Shown: positions 50,789-59,867, numbered from the stretch's first letter. The stretch is DNA of 64,000 bases from Algoriphagus sediminis (GCF_030403435.1 NZ_JAUEPH010000001.1:248001-312000); one strand, 5' to 3'. Notes: generated by a model not told the origin, from the sequence alone. Translations and numbers: made by a program.

Positions 50789-51603
50789 GCTATACTCAAG
50801 AATATCTAAACAAGTGTTCAGGTCTGATCAAGCGGGTATCTGAACAGGAAAAAAAGATTAAACAAGGGGCTGCATGGTTTGCTGAAAGCATTAAAAAGGG
50901 TCGCTTAGTCCATGTTTTTGGGAGTGGTCATAGTCGCATTATGGTCGAAGAAATGTGGCCTCGATATGGATCTTTCCCAGGTTTTAATCCCATTGTAGAA
51001 CTCTCTCTGACATTCCACAATTTAGTAGTCGGTGCAAATGGACAAAGACAAGCCATGTTTCTGGAGAATGTTCCAGGCTTTGCGGCTCAAATTCTAAGAA
51101 ATTTTGATCTATCAAGCCTGGATTCTGCATTGGTAATTTCTTCTTCGGGGTGCAATGTGGTTCCAATAGAAATAGCAGAAATCTTTCAGAGTCAGGGAAT
51201 CAAGACCGTGGGTATTATCTCAAAAAATCACTCAGAAGCCTCGGCTAGCAAAAGAGCGGATGGGAAGAAATTAAGTGACTTTTGCGATCTGGTTTTAGAC
51301 TCCGGCGCCCCAGTAGGAGATGCCATGATAAAAATATCCGGTCTAGAGACACCCGTGTCTCCGGGATCTACCATAGGTTCATCCATGATCATAAATAGTC
51401 TCAAAGCAGAAACTGCCGCTCTTTTAACAGAAGCTGGTTTTCCACCGAAAGTCCTCACCGCAGGAGCTGTCGTGGGAAAAGAGAAGGCAAGCGAACTCTT
51501 CCAAGCGGCATACGACGAGCATGGCCACCGCATGGCAAAACTCTATGAGAAAAACGGAATAGAATCCTACGTTTCAAATCCAAAACCCAATAACCAAAAA
51601 TAG
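50785..51603 (+). CDS. SIS-domain sugar isomerase-like protein (gene 3)
   Basis: A 272-residue protein of the SIS_2/UPF0309-like family. It contains GRLVHVFGSGHSRIMVEEMWPRYG with the S-G-H-S phosphosugar loop, LVISSSGCNVVPIEIAEIFQSQGIKTVGIISKNHS, and LKAETAALLTEAGF late. SIS proteins bind phosphosugars as isomerases or regulators. There is no helix-turn-helix, so it is not an RpiR repressor. In this operon it plausibly works on the ROK kinase product. Confidence 0.88.
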   Translation: MSYTQEYLNKCSGLIKRVSEQEKKIKQGAAWFAESIKKGRLVHVFGSGHSRIMVEEMWPRYGSFPGFNPIVELSLTFHNLVVGANGQRQAMFLENVPGFAAQILRNFDLSSLDSALVISSSGCNVVPIEIAEIFQSQGIKTVGIISKNHSEASASKRADGKKLSDFCDLVLDSGAPVGDAMIKISGLETPVSPGSTIGSSMIINSLKAETAALLTEAGFPPKVLTAGAVVGKEKASELFQAAYDEHGHRMAKLYEKNGIESYVSNPKPNNQK

Positions 51604-51605
51604 AT

Positions 51606-52796
51606 ATGGCTAAAATTTGTATTCTCGGGGGTGGCTTTATAGGAAGGTTTTATGCCGATTCCTTAACAGGAAGGAGGCTGAAAGATGAAGTCACCGTGGT
51701 TTATTCAAGGTCTCAGGAGACGGTAGATAGGTTCACACAGGATTACAATATTTCAAATGGTTTCACGGACATGGAAGCTGCTATATCCCACCCGGACTCG
51801 GATATCGTAATTGTCGCTCTGCCAAATTATCTACACGAGGAAGCTGTTTTAAAGTGTGCTGCACACGGCAAAGCTGTTTTGTGTACCAAACCTCTAGGAA
51901 GAAACGCAGGCGAAGCATTACGAATGATTGAAGCCTGTGAAAAAGCCGGGATTTTCACTGGCTATTTGGAGGACCTTTGCTACACACCAAAGTTTCTGAA
52001 ATCATTGAAATCGGTAAGAGACGGATCAATCGGCAGAGTTCTTTGGACCAAATCAAGAGAAACTCATCCAGGGCCCCATGCAGATTGGTTTTGGGATCTG
52101 GAGGCCGCAGGAGGAGGAGCGATCGTGGACATGGGATGTCATTGCATCGAGATTGGCCGAAACTTTATTGGGAAGGATATCAAGCCCATTGAAGTGATGT
52201 GCTGGGCGGATACTCAGGTAAAACCAATAGAAGCTGAAGACCACGCCATCGGCCTGGTGAAATATGAAAATGGGGCTATTGGGCAATTTGAAGTGAGCTG
52301 GACCTTTAGAGGTGGGATGGATCTACGTGATGAGGTGATGGGAACAGAGGGGACTATATGGGTGAATTCATGGCTTCGGACAGGATTTGAAATGTTTACC
52401 ACCGGAGAAAGTGAGGCAGGCTATGTAGTAGAAAAGTCAGAAACGGATGCCGGCTGGCAATTTCCTGTGGGTGATGAAGCAGCTGAACTAGGATATGTCA
52501 ATATGTTCTTGGATCAACTTGAAGCTTTTGAAAATTCCCGAGAACCCCAAGAAACTTTTTATGATGGATACATAGTCAATGCCGTAATGGATGCCGCCTA
52601 TGCCTCTGCGAAATCTAAAAAGTGGGAAAAAGTAAAGCTTGACATTTGGAAGGGTAAAACCGGAGTCCAAAAACCTTCGGTGTATCAAGAATACGATGCT
52701 GAACATTGGTTTATTAAAAAAGAAAAGCTACCAAATGGTGATCTGGTGACGATTGTCAAGGATAAAGAAACAGGAGAAATCAAGGAGATTCATTAA
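51606..52796 (+). CDS. Gfo/Idh/MocA-family oxidoreductase (gene 4)
   Basis: A 396-residue NAD(P)-dependent sugar dehydrogenase type: dinucleotide motif GGGFIGRFYADSL, CTKPLG at Lys95-Pro96 (usually E-K-P), YLEDLCYTPKFL, and a late GGGAIVDMGCHCIEIGRNFIG with the Asp/His catalytic pair. A long C-terminal tail (about 340-396) is not typical for the family and ends NGDLVTIVKDKETGEIKEIH. It is 2 bp after the SIS gene. Substrate not determinable from sequence. Confidence 0.9.
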   Translation: MAKICILGGGFIGRFYADSLTGRRLKDEVTVVYSRSQETVDRFTQDYNISNGFTDMEAAISHPDSDIVIVALPNYLHEEAVLKCAAHGKAVLCTKPLGRNAGEALRMIEACEKAGIFTGYLEDLCYTPKFLKSLKSVRDGSIGRVLWTKSRETHPGPHADWFWDLEAAGGGAIVDMGCHCIEIGRNFIGKDIKPIEVMCWADTQVKPIEAEDHAIGLVKYENGAIGQFEVSWTFRGGMDLRDEVMGTEGTIWVNSWLRTGFEMFTTGESEAGYVVEKSETDAGWQFPVGDEAAELGYVNMFLDQLEAFENSREPQETFYDGYIVNAVMDAAYASAKSKKWEKVKLDIWKGKTGVQKPSVYQEYDAEHWFIKKEKLPNGDLVTIVKDKETGEIKEIH

Positions 52797-52813
52797 TTGA
52801 AAATAAAATATAT

Positions 52814-53839
52814 ATGCAACCCATACCCATCAGAACCACAGTCATTGGCTCCTACCCCTTTCCTGGCTGGTTAGAATTTGGATCCCAAAACATGGATCAA
52901 TTTGGCAAAGCCGATATTGAAGAAATGATCGATGATGCGGTTTCCATTGCCATAAAAGATCAAGTTGATGCTGGATTAGACGTAATAACAGATGGAGAAC
53001 AAACCAGACTGGACTTTAACCTTTCATTCTATGGATTTTTGAAAGGTTTACAACCAAACCACGACGAAACAAGAAAATTCGGACCACCTGCTCATGACCA
53101 AAGAGGCAAGCACTCCATAGTGGAACCCCTGACTGCACCAAATGGCCTCGGTGCCGTAGAAGAATTCAAACGACTTGTGAGGCTTGCTCCGGAGGGTCCC
53201 ACGCTAAAAGCTTCGATTCCCGGACCCTATACTTTAGCTGGAAGGATGATTCCAGATGGCAAAATTTATAAAGATCGTTTCGATGTCACGGAAGCACTTC
53301 TACCTTTTGTACATGATGAAATTGCAGCTTTGGTAGAGGCAGGTTGCCAAGAAATCACTGTCGATGAGCCCTCCATGTCATGCTATGCCTATAAGGAGGA
53401 CACTAAGCGATTTGTAGATATTTTTAATCGAACTGTGGCCGCAGCCGTTGGTAAGAGTCGGCTTTCCACCCACCTTTGCTTTGGAAACTTTAAAGGAAGG
53501 CCTGTAGGATATCGTAAGCTTTATCCCATGCTCCCTGATTTTTTAGATTTCGATGTTGACGAAATTCATGTTGAAATGGCGAATCGGGAATTCGACGAAA
53601 TTGAACTTCTTGCACATTTTGCGGAGAAAATGGATGTGGCCGTTGGAATTATAGATGTCAAAAATTACTACATCGAGACCCCGGAAGATGTGGTGGAAAG
53701 AATTAAAGCTTGCCTGAAATATGTGCCAGCGGAAAAACTAGCTGTGGCACCGGATTGTGGACTGAGCCAAACAGCTCGTTGGGCAGCCAAAAAGAAACTC
53801 TCTGCTATGTGTAAGGGAGCGGCAGAAATGAGAAAATGA
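52814..53839 (+). CDS. Core-MetE-type zinc methyltransferase-like protein (gene 5)
   Basis: A 341-residue protein with only the C-terminal MetE catalytic barrel. The zinc ligands of cobalamin-independent methionine synthase are all there: His220-x-Cys222 (STHLCFGN), Glu254 (IHVEMAN) and Cys325 (APDCGLSQT). IGSYPFPGW and DVITDGEQTR also match the family. The N-terminal folate-binding half is missing, so ordinary methionine synthesis from methyl-folate is unlikely. Core-MetE proteins use corrinoids or other thiol transfers. Placed in a sugar-type operon, its partner thiol or methyl donor is unknown. Confidence 0.9.
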   Translation: MQPIPIRTTVIGSYPFPGWLEFGSQNMDQFGKADIEEMIDDAVSIAIKDQVDAGLDVITDGEQTRLDFNLSFYGFLKGLQPNHDETRKFGPPAHDQRGKHSIVEPLTAPNGLGAVEEFKRLVRLAPEGPTLKASIPGPYTLAGRMIPDGKIYKDRFDVTEALLPFVHDEIAALVEAGCQEITVDEPSMSCYAYKEDTKRFVDIFNRTVAAAVGKSRLSTHLCFGNFKGRPVGYRKLYPMLPDFLDFDVDEIHVEMANREFDEIELLAHFAEKMDVAVGIIDVKNYYIETPEDVVERIKACLKYVPAEKLAVAPDCGLSQTARWAAKKKLSAMCKGAAEMRK

Positions 53840-53840
53840 A

Positions 53841-54605
53841 ATGAATATGAAATATTCTTATAAACAACTGGCGAAGATGATTGATCACTCCCTTCTTCAT
53901 CCGACCATGACGGATAAGGAGCTAATTGAGGGCTGCAAAACCGCTATCGATTATGATGTGGCAGCAGTTTGTATCAAGCCTTACTTCGTTAAAGAAACAG
54001 CCAAAATCCTCAAGGGTTCTGGAGTGGCAGTTTGCTCAGTGATCGGGTTTCCACATGGCAACAGCACCACAGAAATAAAGGTTTTAGAAACCAGAAAGGC
54101 ATGCGAAGATGGAGCTACCGAGATAGACATGGTGGTGAATGCTGGGAAAGCTTTAGGAGAAGACTGGGATTACGTTAAACATGAAATTCAGGCCATAAAT
54201 GAAGAATGTAAAAAGAATGGTGCCATTCTTAAGGTGATTTTTGAAAATGATTTTCTTCCCGAAGACAAGTTTAAAATTAGGCTTTGTGAAATATGCTCAG
54301 ATTTAGGTGTAGCATTCATTAAAACCAGTACGGGATATGGTTTTGTGAAAGGTTCAGATGGTAAATATTCCTATGCAGGTGCGACAGAGAAGGACTTGAA
54401 ACTGATGAGAAAATATGCTGGTTCAGAGGTTCAAATTAAAGCCGCCGGCGGGATTCGAAATCTGGATGGATTAATCAAAGTAATGGATTTGGGCTGCACA
54501 AGATTAGGCGCTTCTGCCACGATAGCCATTTTGGAGGAGGCCAAAAAACGATTAGGCATGGCTCCAGGGAACTCCTCCGATACCCCATCTAATTCAGGAT
54601 ATTGA
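53841..54605 (+). CDS. deoC: Deoxyribose-phosphate aldolase family (gene 6)
   Basis: A 254-residue class I aldolase of the DeoC family with Schiff-base Lys161 (AFIKTSTGYG), Asp96 (EIDMVVNAG) and Lys205-region VQIKAAGGIR. DeoC normally splits 2-deoxyribose-5-phosphate to acetaldehyde and glyceraldehyde-3-phosphate. No pyrimidine phosphorylase or deoB is near, and the six neighbours belong to another pathway. The substrate may therefore be a different deoxy or keto-sugar phosphate. A short polar tail (GNSSDTPSNSGY) follows the fold. Confidence 0.88.
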   Translation: MNMKYSYKQLAKMIDHSLLHPTMTDKELIEGCKTAIDYDVAAVCIKPYFVKETAKILKGSGVAVCSVIGFPHGNSTTEIKVLETRKACEDGATEIDMVVNAGKALGEDWDYVKHEIQAINEECKKNGAILKVIFENDFLPEDKFKIRLCEICSDLGVAFIKTSTGYGFVKGSDGKYSYAGATEKDLKLMRKYAGSEVQIKAAGGIRNLDGLIKVMDLGCTRLGASATIAILEEAKKRLGMAPGNSSDTPSNSGY

Positions 54606-54606
54606 T

Positions 54607-55449
54607 ATGATCAAAGCCTACCAAAAAGATGAAGAACTCTTTCAAGATATTCTGAAAACAAAAAACAACCACTCCGGACTTCGGGTTTGGTGGCTTGGCC
54701 AAAGTGGCTTTTTAGTCCAGTGGAATGGTATTCATGTGCTTTTTGATCCTTATCTCTCTGACAGTCTCACCAAAAAGTATGAGAACACGGAAAAACCTCA
54801 TGTTCGGATGAGTGAGAAGGCGATAGATCCAGAGAAATTAGATTTCATAGATGTGGTCACTTCCTCGCATTATCATACCGATCACTTGGATGCAGAAACC
54901 TTAAAACCAATTTTAAGACAAAAAAAAGACATCAAATTCATCATACCTGAGGCCAATAGATCGTTTGTTTCAGAAAGAGTTGATTGTGCACCAAATTTTG
55001 CCCTGGGTATGACAGATGGCACTGAAATATCCTTCTCTGAGGAGGTGAAAATAACAGCTTTGGCTTCAGCCCATAATGAGCTGGAGAAGGATGAATTTGG
55101 AAATAATAAATTCCTCGGCTTTATCTTAAACATCGGACCATATACCCTTTACCATTCTGGGGATACATTATGGTATGAAGGACTTGAAGAGAAAGTGAAG
55201 GCTTTTGCTCCGGATGTACTTTTTTTACCGATCAATGGAAATAGACCTGAAAGGATGGTAGCCGGTAATATGAGTGCTGAAGAAGCTGCAAAATTCGGGA
55301 AGGTTGTGAATTCGGGAATTGTAATTCCACATCACTTTCACATGTTTGAATTCAACACCGAAGACCCGGATTCCTTTGCTAAGTATGCCCAAGTTCATCA
55401 CACTAAATACCAAATTCTGAAAATAGGTCAGTCTTTTAAACTGGATTAG
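54607..55449 (+). CDS. UlaG-like metallo-beta-lactamase-fold hydrolase (gene 7)
   Basis: A 280-residue MBL-fold protein with SSHYHTDHLD (His88, His90, Asp92, His93), SAHNELE, YHSGDTLWY and IVIPHHFHMFEFN as further metal ligands. It resembles the L-ascorbate-6-phosphate lactonase (UlaG) branch. A lactonase would suit the product of the two dehydrogenases in the operon; the specific substrate is not visible. It begins 1 bp after deoC and is the last gene; the next gene is convergent, 4 bp away. Confidence 0.88.
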   Translation: MIKAYQKDEELFQDILKTKNNHSGLRVWWLGQSGFLVQWNGIHVLFDPYLSDSLTKKYENTEKPHVRMSEKAIDPEKLDFIDVVTSSHYHTDHLDAETLKPILRQKKDIKFIIPEANRSFVSERVDCAPNFALGMTDGTEISFSEEVKITALASAHNELEKDEFGNNKFLGFILNIGPYTLYHSGDTLWYEGLEEKVKAFAPDVLFLPINGNRPERMVAGNMSAEEAAKFGKVVNSGIVIPHHFHMFEFNTEDPDSFAKYAQVHHTKYQILKIGQSFKLD

Positions 55450-55453
55450 AGGA

Positions 55454-57829
55454 TCATTGATTTTGCTGGAGCAAACTCAAATAGTACTCCGCCTTTTCAG
55501 GGTCCCCGAGATTTGCGTTTAGCAAATAAAGATTCCTGACTACAGTCACCGTAGGCCTGACTTCAAAAGCCTTCTCAAAAGTTTCTCTTGCATCTTCTTC
55601 TTTCCCATTCACAATTTGAGTGGAGCCAAGATTTACCAGGGAGGAATATAAATCTGAGACCCCAATGTCAATTGCCTCCGCAAAGTAGTCCTCGGCCTTT
55701 TCATAATCCTTATCGTAGAAATAGGATATCACTCCGAGATTGGTACAGACCACGCCTTGATACCCCCCTAAATTATAAGCCTTCAAAAGATATTCTTTCG
55801 ACCTGAGCGTATCCCCAACTTCAATTAGCGTTTCACCGAAAGCACCGTAAAAGGAAGGATATTTCTCCTCACCACCATATTCTTCAAAACGCGGAACTAT
55901 AGACTCATAACCTTCGAAGGCAGTGGTATAATCTTCCTCCTTAAAGGCCAGGTTAGCAAGTTTCATATCCTTCACGAACCTCACTTCCTCCATATCAATT
56001 TCTTCATCCTCCGGGAAATACTGCCTGGCGGTTTGTTCATCCCCTTCTTGAAAATATAGAAATCCCAAAGCTCTACTGACCTCACGATCAGGTCCATATT
56101 CAAGGGACTTTTTAAATGAAGCAATCGCCTTCAAGTTTTCATTCTGTTTGTCATAAAGAGTTCCAAGAGCTTTGTAAAGAGCAAAGTGATTTGGATCTGG
56201 AGCCCTTAGGCCCTTTATAAACCATTCTTCAGCTTTTGGGATGTTGTTCCGGCTCATTTCTACATAGCCCAACTTTACAAAGGCGAAGGATGAGCTTGGG
56301 TTTTCTCTGGTGCTCTGTTCTAAAATGCTGATGGCTTTGGTAGAATCACCCAGCCCTAAATAGGATTCTGCAAGAGACCCTAAGAATTGAGAAACTCCTA
56401 CCCTTCCTGCTATAATTTCATAGCCATTGTCTAGTTCGGCCACTGCTTCTTTGAAATAAATCTCAGCAGAATCCGGATTAGTTCTCCTGATTTGAGCTCC
56501 CAACTGTCTGAGCTCATCTCCATAAAACATATGAGTTCTCCAGCTTTTTGGGGATGTCTCTACGCCTGATTTCGATAAAGTATAATTACTCTCCCAAACC
56601 TTGGCACGGTCTACGGTCTTCCAAGAAAAGGCGAGAATTACCGGAACGAAAATTATCCCGAAAATTAGAGGAAGCTTTGCCTGGGCGTATTTCCCAGCTA
56701 AAAGGTATATACCATAACAAACCAAAAAGCAAAAAGCCAGGGAGGGCACAAACTGAAATCGTTCTCCGAGATTTGAGCCGATTATCAAGGACTTGCTTAG
56801 ATTGGCAAAAATGGAGAATGTAGCCAGATAGAGAATAATTCCAAAACTCAGTAAATCACGCTTTTTACCAAGCTTCACAGCAAAATAGATGAGGCCGGCA
56901 AAAAAGATTAGACTCAACCAAACCATTGGATTTGAAAAAGTCTGAACAGTTAATTGGCTGAAAGAGTAATCCCAGGAAAGTGGGTGCGGGAAAAAGAGAA
57001 GTTTTATGTATTGAAGGTAGATGTACAGGTTAGTCGCGATCAATTCACCTCCTTCAGCATCGTATAAAACGCTATTGATCATGGAGTTATAAACCGTGCT
57101 TGCCTCATCGAGAACCACTGCACGAATGCCCATATAAACTACCACTGCAATCAAAAAGGGAACCACTCCTTTGATGGAATCCATCAGAGATTTATTATAG
57201 AAAAAGTAGCCTATTCCGGCTACCAAAGCCATGAGAGGTATAGACTCTTCCTTGGAAATCAGGGAAAAGAAAAACAGTATTCCCGCCAGAATCTGGATTA
57301 AAACGCTAGGCTTAGGACCAGCTTTCGACCAAATCAAAATTGCGGAAAAAGCAAAAAGAGAACATAGTAGCGTGTCTCTACTTTTTACCGATGCCACTAC
57401 CTCCGTGTGAATTGGGTGGACCGCATATAGAAGCAGAACCAAAAGTGCCAGCCAAATCGGCAACTTCTTTAATTCAAACAAATGAACCAAAAGAAGCCCA
57501 ATGACCACCAAAACGAGTGCATATAGGACAATATTGACCTTATGCCCTACCGGAGCAGAAAACTCACCAGTCAGCTCATTTTCAATGGCAAAAGTAAGTA
57601 AAGTCAAGGGTCGGTAAATACTTGTATTGACCGGGTTGATTTGAATGAAATTCATCGAGCCGTACTCAAAAAGCTCTTGCCAGTTGTTGAGACCTTGCTT
57701 TGTAACCCTGTTAAAGTGAGAATAAATTCCGTCATCCGCACTGTATCCGAAATCTCGGGTGTGAAAATAAAGTAAGGAGCCCAAAAGGGCGATCAGAAAA
57801 ACCCAATAAATTGGTTTGATATTTTTCAT
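55454..57829 (-). CDS. Multi-pass membrane protein with C-terminal TPRs (TMTC/PMT-like)
   Basis: ATG 57829 opens with a membrane helix (MKNIKPIYWVFLIALLGSLLYF); an in-frame ATG at 57877 would add 16 residues. About ten more hydrophobic helices follow up to residue 400, with SADDGIYSHFNRV as an acidic DD loop in the first periplasmic region, as in GT-C mannosyltransferases of the TMTC/PMT type. The last 370 residues are TPR units (about 440-790, with many x-L-G-x-x-Y-x-x-x-G patterns). A protein O-mannosylation-like role is inferred and untested; donor and acceptor are unknown. Confidence 0.82.
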   Translation of the reverse strand: MKNIKPIYWVFLIALLGSLLYFHTRDFGYSADDGIYSHFNRVTKQGLNNWQELFEYGSMNFIQINPVNTSIYRPLTLLTFAIENELTGEFSAPVGHKVNIVLYALVLVVIGLLLVHLFELKKLPIWLALLVLLLYAVHPIHTEVVASVKSRDTLLCSLFAFSAILIWSKAGPKPSVLIQILAGILFFFSLISKEESIPLMALVAGIGYFFYNKSLMDSIKGVVPFLIAVVVYMGIRAVVLDEASTVYNSMINSVLYDAEGGELIATNLYIYLQYIKLLFFPHPLSWDYSFSQLTVQTFSNPMVWLSLIFFAGLIYFAVKLGKKRDLLSFGIILYLATFSIFANLSKSLIIGSNLGERFQFVPSLAFCFLVCYGIYLLAGKYAQAKLPLIFGIIFVPVILAFSWKTVDRAKVWESNYTLSKSGVETSPKSWRTHMFYGDELRQLGAQIRRTNPDSAEIYFKEAVAELDNGYEIIAGRVGVSQFLGSLAESYLGLGDSTKAISILEQSTRENPSSSFAFVKLGYVEMSRNNIPKAEEWFIKGLRAPDPNHFALYKALGTLYDKQNENLKAIASFKKSLEYGPDREVSRALGFLYFQEGDEQTARQYFPEDEEIDMEEVRFVKDMKLANLAFKEEDYTTAFEGYESIVPRFEEYGGEEKYPSFYGAFGETLIEVGDTLRSKEYLLKAYNLGGYQGVVCTNLGVISYFYDKDYEKAEDYFAEAIDIGVSDLYSSLVNLGSTQIVNGKEEDARETFEKAFEVRPTVTVVRNLYLLNANLGDPEKAEYYLSLLQQNQ

Positions 57830-57849
57830 TTGAAATAATGCTTCAAAGA

Positions 57850-57873
57850 GAACGGAACACATTCCGTTCCTAC
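57850..57873 (-). repeat. REP-like palindrome with GTAG tetranucleotide
   Basis: On the minus strand it reads GTAG then GAACGGAA-TGTG-TTCCGTTC, an exact 8-bp palindromic stem preceded by the GTAG that REP elements recognised by RAYT transposases usually carry. One copy is visible here, between two genes on the same strand. Confidence 0.45.
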
Positions 57874-57886
57874 TCACTAAGAAATA

Positions 57887-58498
57887 TCAATTATACTCAC
57901 GATCCAACTTTTTCAAGGCGGTTTGAACCTGACTTAAGGGATATCCCCCCAAAATAGCTCGATAGTTTCCGCTTGGGTGGATCACCACGAAACTGCCACA
58001 TGGGTAAGGAAATTTAAAAAACTCATCAGCAAATACTCCATTAGGGTCCTGCTTCCAAATTCCAGGATTTTCATATTTCTCCAAACCAGAAGGGTTTGAA
58101 TAGAGGTAAACCGGTGCGGTGGCATTATACTTTTCAGCCCATTTCATTAAAGAACGATGCTCTTTTTCAAAGGAATCGGCATTATCCCCAACTCCGGAGG
58201 AATTGCATTCGTCCTTACCCGGGTAGAAAATTACGATAAGAGTTTTTCCCAAATCAAAAGCCTCCGAGTTTTCTGAAGCTTCAAAAAATTTTCCTGGTTC
58301 TACCTTGCCGAAAGGCATTCGGTTTACCAATATTTTACCGCCTTCCTCATAGGGTATACCAAAATACGGTCCTTCGAGAATTTGCTTTTCAAAATATTCT
58401 CGGCTGACAGTTCTTCCCATTTCGTCCCTATAACCAGTTTGAGCCAAAAGCTCTAAGGAAAAACAGATCAATACGAAAAATAATATGTACCTCACCAA
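57887..58498 (-). CDS. Exported protein of unknown function
   Basis: A 203-residue protein with a signal peptide (about 1-19). Strand-helix alternation (TLIVIFYPGKDECNSSGVGDN, SFVVIHPSGNYRAILGGYPLSQVQTALKKL) suggests a thioredoxin-like fold without CxxC, but I cannot place it in a family. It precedes the TMTC-like gene on the same strand by 57 bp, with the REP-like palindrome in between. Whether they are cotranscribed is unclear. Confidence 0.65.
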   Translation of the reverse strand: MVRYILFFVLICFSLELLAQTGYRDEMGRTVSREYFEKQILEGPYFGIPYEEGGKILVNRMPFGKVEPGKFFEASENSEAFDLGKTLIVIFYPGKDECNSSGVGDNADSFEKEHRSLMKWAEKYNATAPVYLYSNPSGLEKYENPGIWKQDPNGVFADEFFKFPYPCGSFVVIHPSGNYRAILGGYPLSQVQTALKKLDREYN

Positions 58499-58565
58499 GG
58501 CAAATTATGCTCAAAAATTCAAAACGGAAAGATTTCGAAGCATCTATTTAAACTTACAAGACGGG

Positions 58566-59798
58566 TCAAGCCATTTCCAGTTCCCTATTCTTCTTTTTGA
58601 CCGGATTGGTTCTATGTCTTTTTGATTTTTTGCTTCGCTTATTCCACCAGATCAGGGTGCCTGAAATGGGAAGAGAAGTAGCTATCAAACAGGCTATGAA
58701 CCATATGAATTTAGTCGCCTGACCAAAAATCTCACCAGTATGAAGGTATTTTACAGATCTACCGATCCGCTGTCTTGTAGGCAGGTCTGAAAATAGATTT
58801 GCTTCAACAACAGATAAATCTTCCGGTGAAAGAACAAGATTATCTGATCCTGCAGGTGCAAAAAATCCAGTCTTGTATTTCCTCACTGAAATAGGTTCAG
58901 CTACATCTTTATTAATGTAAATATTAGTGTTGCCTTTGTAACCAACCGCTTCTGAAGAAGCCGCTAAAATATGATCTAGAGAATGAGTTTGAGCGGCAGT
59001 AAAAACTGGTTTAGGCTTATTTTTCTCTGCTTCCCTCTCTTCCTGAGTTTGATAAGTATTCCAGGTTTTTTGCCAGCCTTCTCTATACCACTGAAAAGAC
59101 CAAAATAAACCCGTTGCGGACATGATAAATAACAAGGCAAGCGAATAAAAGGCAAGCGTATTATGTAGGTCGTGATTGATCCTTTTCCAATTCCCTGTCC
59201 ACTTAATTTTTAATCCTTGTCTCCAGTTTTTCACCTTATTTGGGAACCAGATTACTATTCCGGTCAAAACACCTAAAAGAAAAAGTGAAGTGGCAATACC
59301 ATTAATAAACCGACCCAATTCCCTATTACTCATGCTTTCGAAAATTGGTTCTTCAATTCTATCCAAAAGTAGCCAGCGATGAAGACTGAACATACTGCTC
59401 ATAAATTCCTGGGTCACTGTTCTCTCTGAATTATCTCCTAGAATTTCGGAAGTGTAAGGATCAATGTAATAAGTGGTACCTCTACCCTCTTCATCTGCAC
59501 CTTTTAGCGTGAACTGAACGCTTCTGTTTTCAGCTGAAGTCCATAAAACCTGTGTTACTTCTTTACCCAAATTCACCTCAAGGGTGGCTCTAATCTCGTC
59601 CGGAGAAAGCTTTTTTCCATGCGCTTCTACAAAATACAGCTCAGAATCAAACGTTTCCTTAATTTCTGTATTGTAGACGTAAATGGTACCACTCAGACAA
59701 ACTGCAATAACAATAATCCCACAGATCAAACCCGCGTAAAGGTGGATTTGATTAAACACATTTCTAATGGATTTCCAGAGTGAATTCTTTGAAGACAT
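58566..59798 (-). CDS. PepSY-domain membrane protein
   Basis: A 410-residue protein with four membrane helices (about 20-42, 165-188, 214-236 and 362-386) and two periplasmic PepSY-like regions. It has FSLHRWLLLD with a haem-ligand-like His and INHDLHNTLAFYSLALLFIMSATGL. These proteins are often iron-regulated and act in ferric siderophore or haem reduction. Its promoter box TATTTTTG and a 17-bp palindrome next to it fit that idea. A siderophore receptor is not adjacent. Confidence 0.88.
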   Translation of the reverse strand: MSSKNSLWKSIRNVFNQIHLYAGLICGIIVIAVCLSGTIYVYNTEIKETFDSELYFVEAHGKKLSPDEIRATLEVNLGKEVTQVLWTSAENRSVQFTLKGADEEGRGTTYYIDPYTSEILGDNSERTVTQEFMSSMFSLHRWLLLDRIEEPIFESMSNRELGRFINGIATSLFLLGVLTGIVIWFPNKVKNWRQGLKIKWTGNWKRINHDLHNTLAFYSLALLFIMSATGLFWSFQWYREGWQKTWNTYQTQEEREAEKNKPKPVFTAAQTHSLDHILAASSEAVGYKGNTNIYINKDVAEPISVRKYKTGFFAPAGSDNLVLSPEDLSVVEANLFSDLPTRQRIGRSVKYLHTGEIFGQATKFIWFIACLIATSLPISGTLIWWNKRSKKSKRHRTNPVKKKNRELEMA

Positions 59799-59825
59799 AA
59801 TTGAGATTAAGCCATTTGAAAGTCA

Positions 59826-59833
59826 CAAAAATA
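59826..59833 (-). promoter_or_regulatory. -7 box TATTTTTG of the PepSY gene
   Basis: Exact TAnnTTTG match, with about 28 bp to the ATG. The palindrome at 59851-59867 covers the place of the -33 element. Confidence 0.5.
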
Positions 59834-59850
59834 AATGAAGCTTTTCATTA

Positions 59851-59867
59851 TTTAGATTAAATCTAAA
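59851..59867. promoter_or_regulatory. Operator candidate: TTTAGATT-A-AATCTAAA
   Basis: A perfect 8-1-8 palindrome, 17 bp upstream of the -7 box, so a bound dimer would block the polymerase. An additional half site TTTAGATC is at 59879-59886. The AT-rich palindrome is compatible with a Fur- or DtxR-type repressor, which cannot be decided here. Confidence 0.55.
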
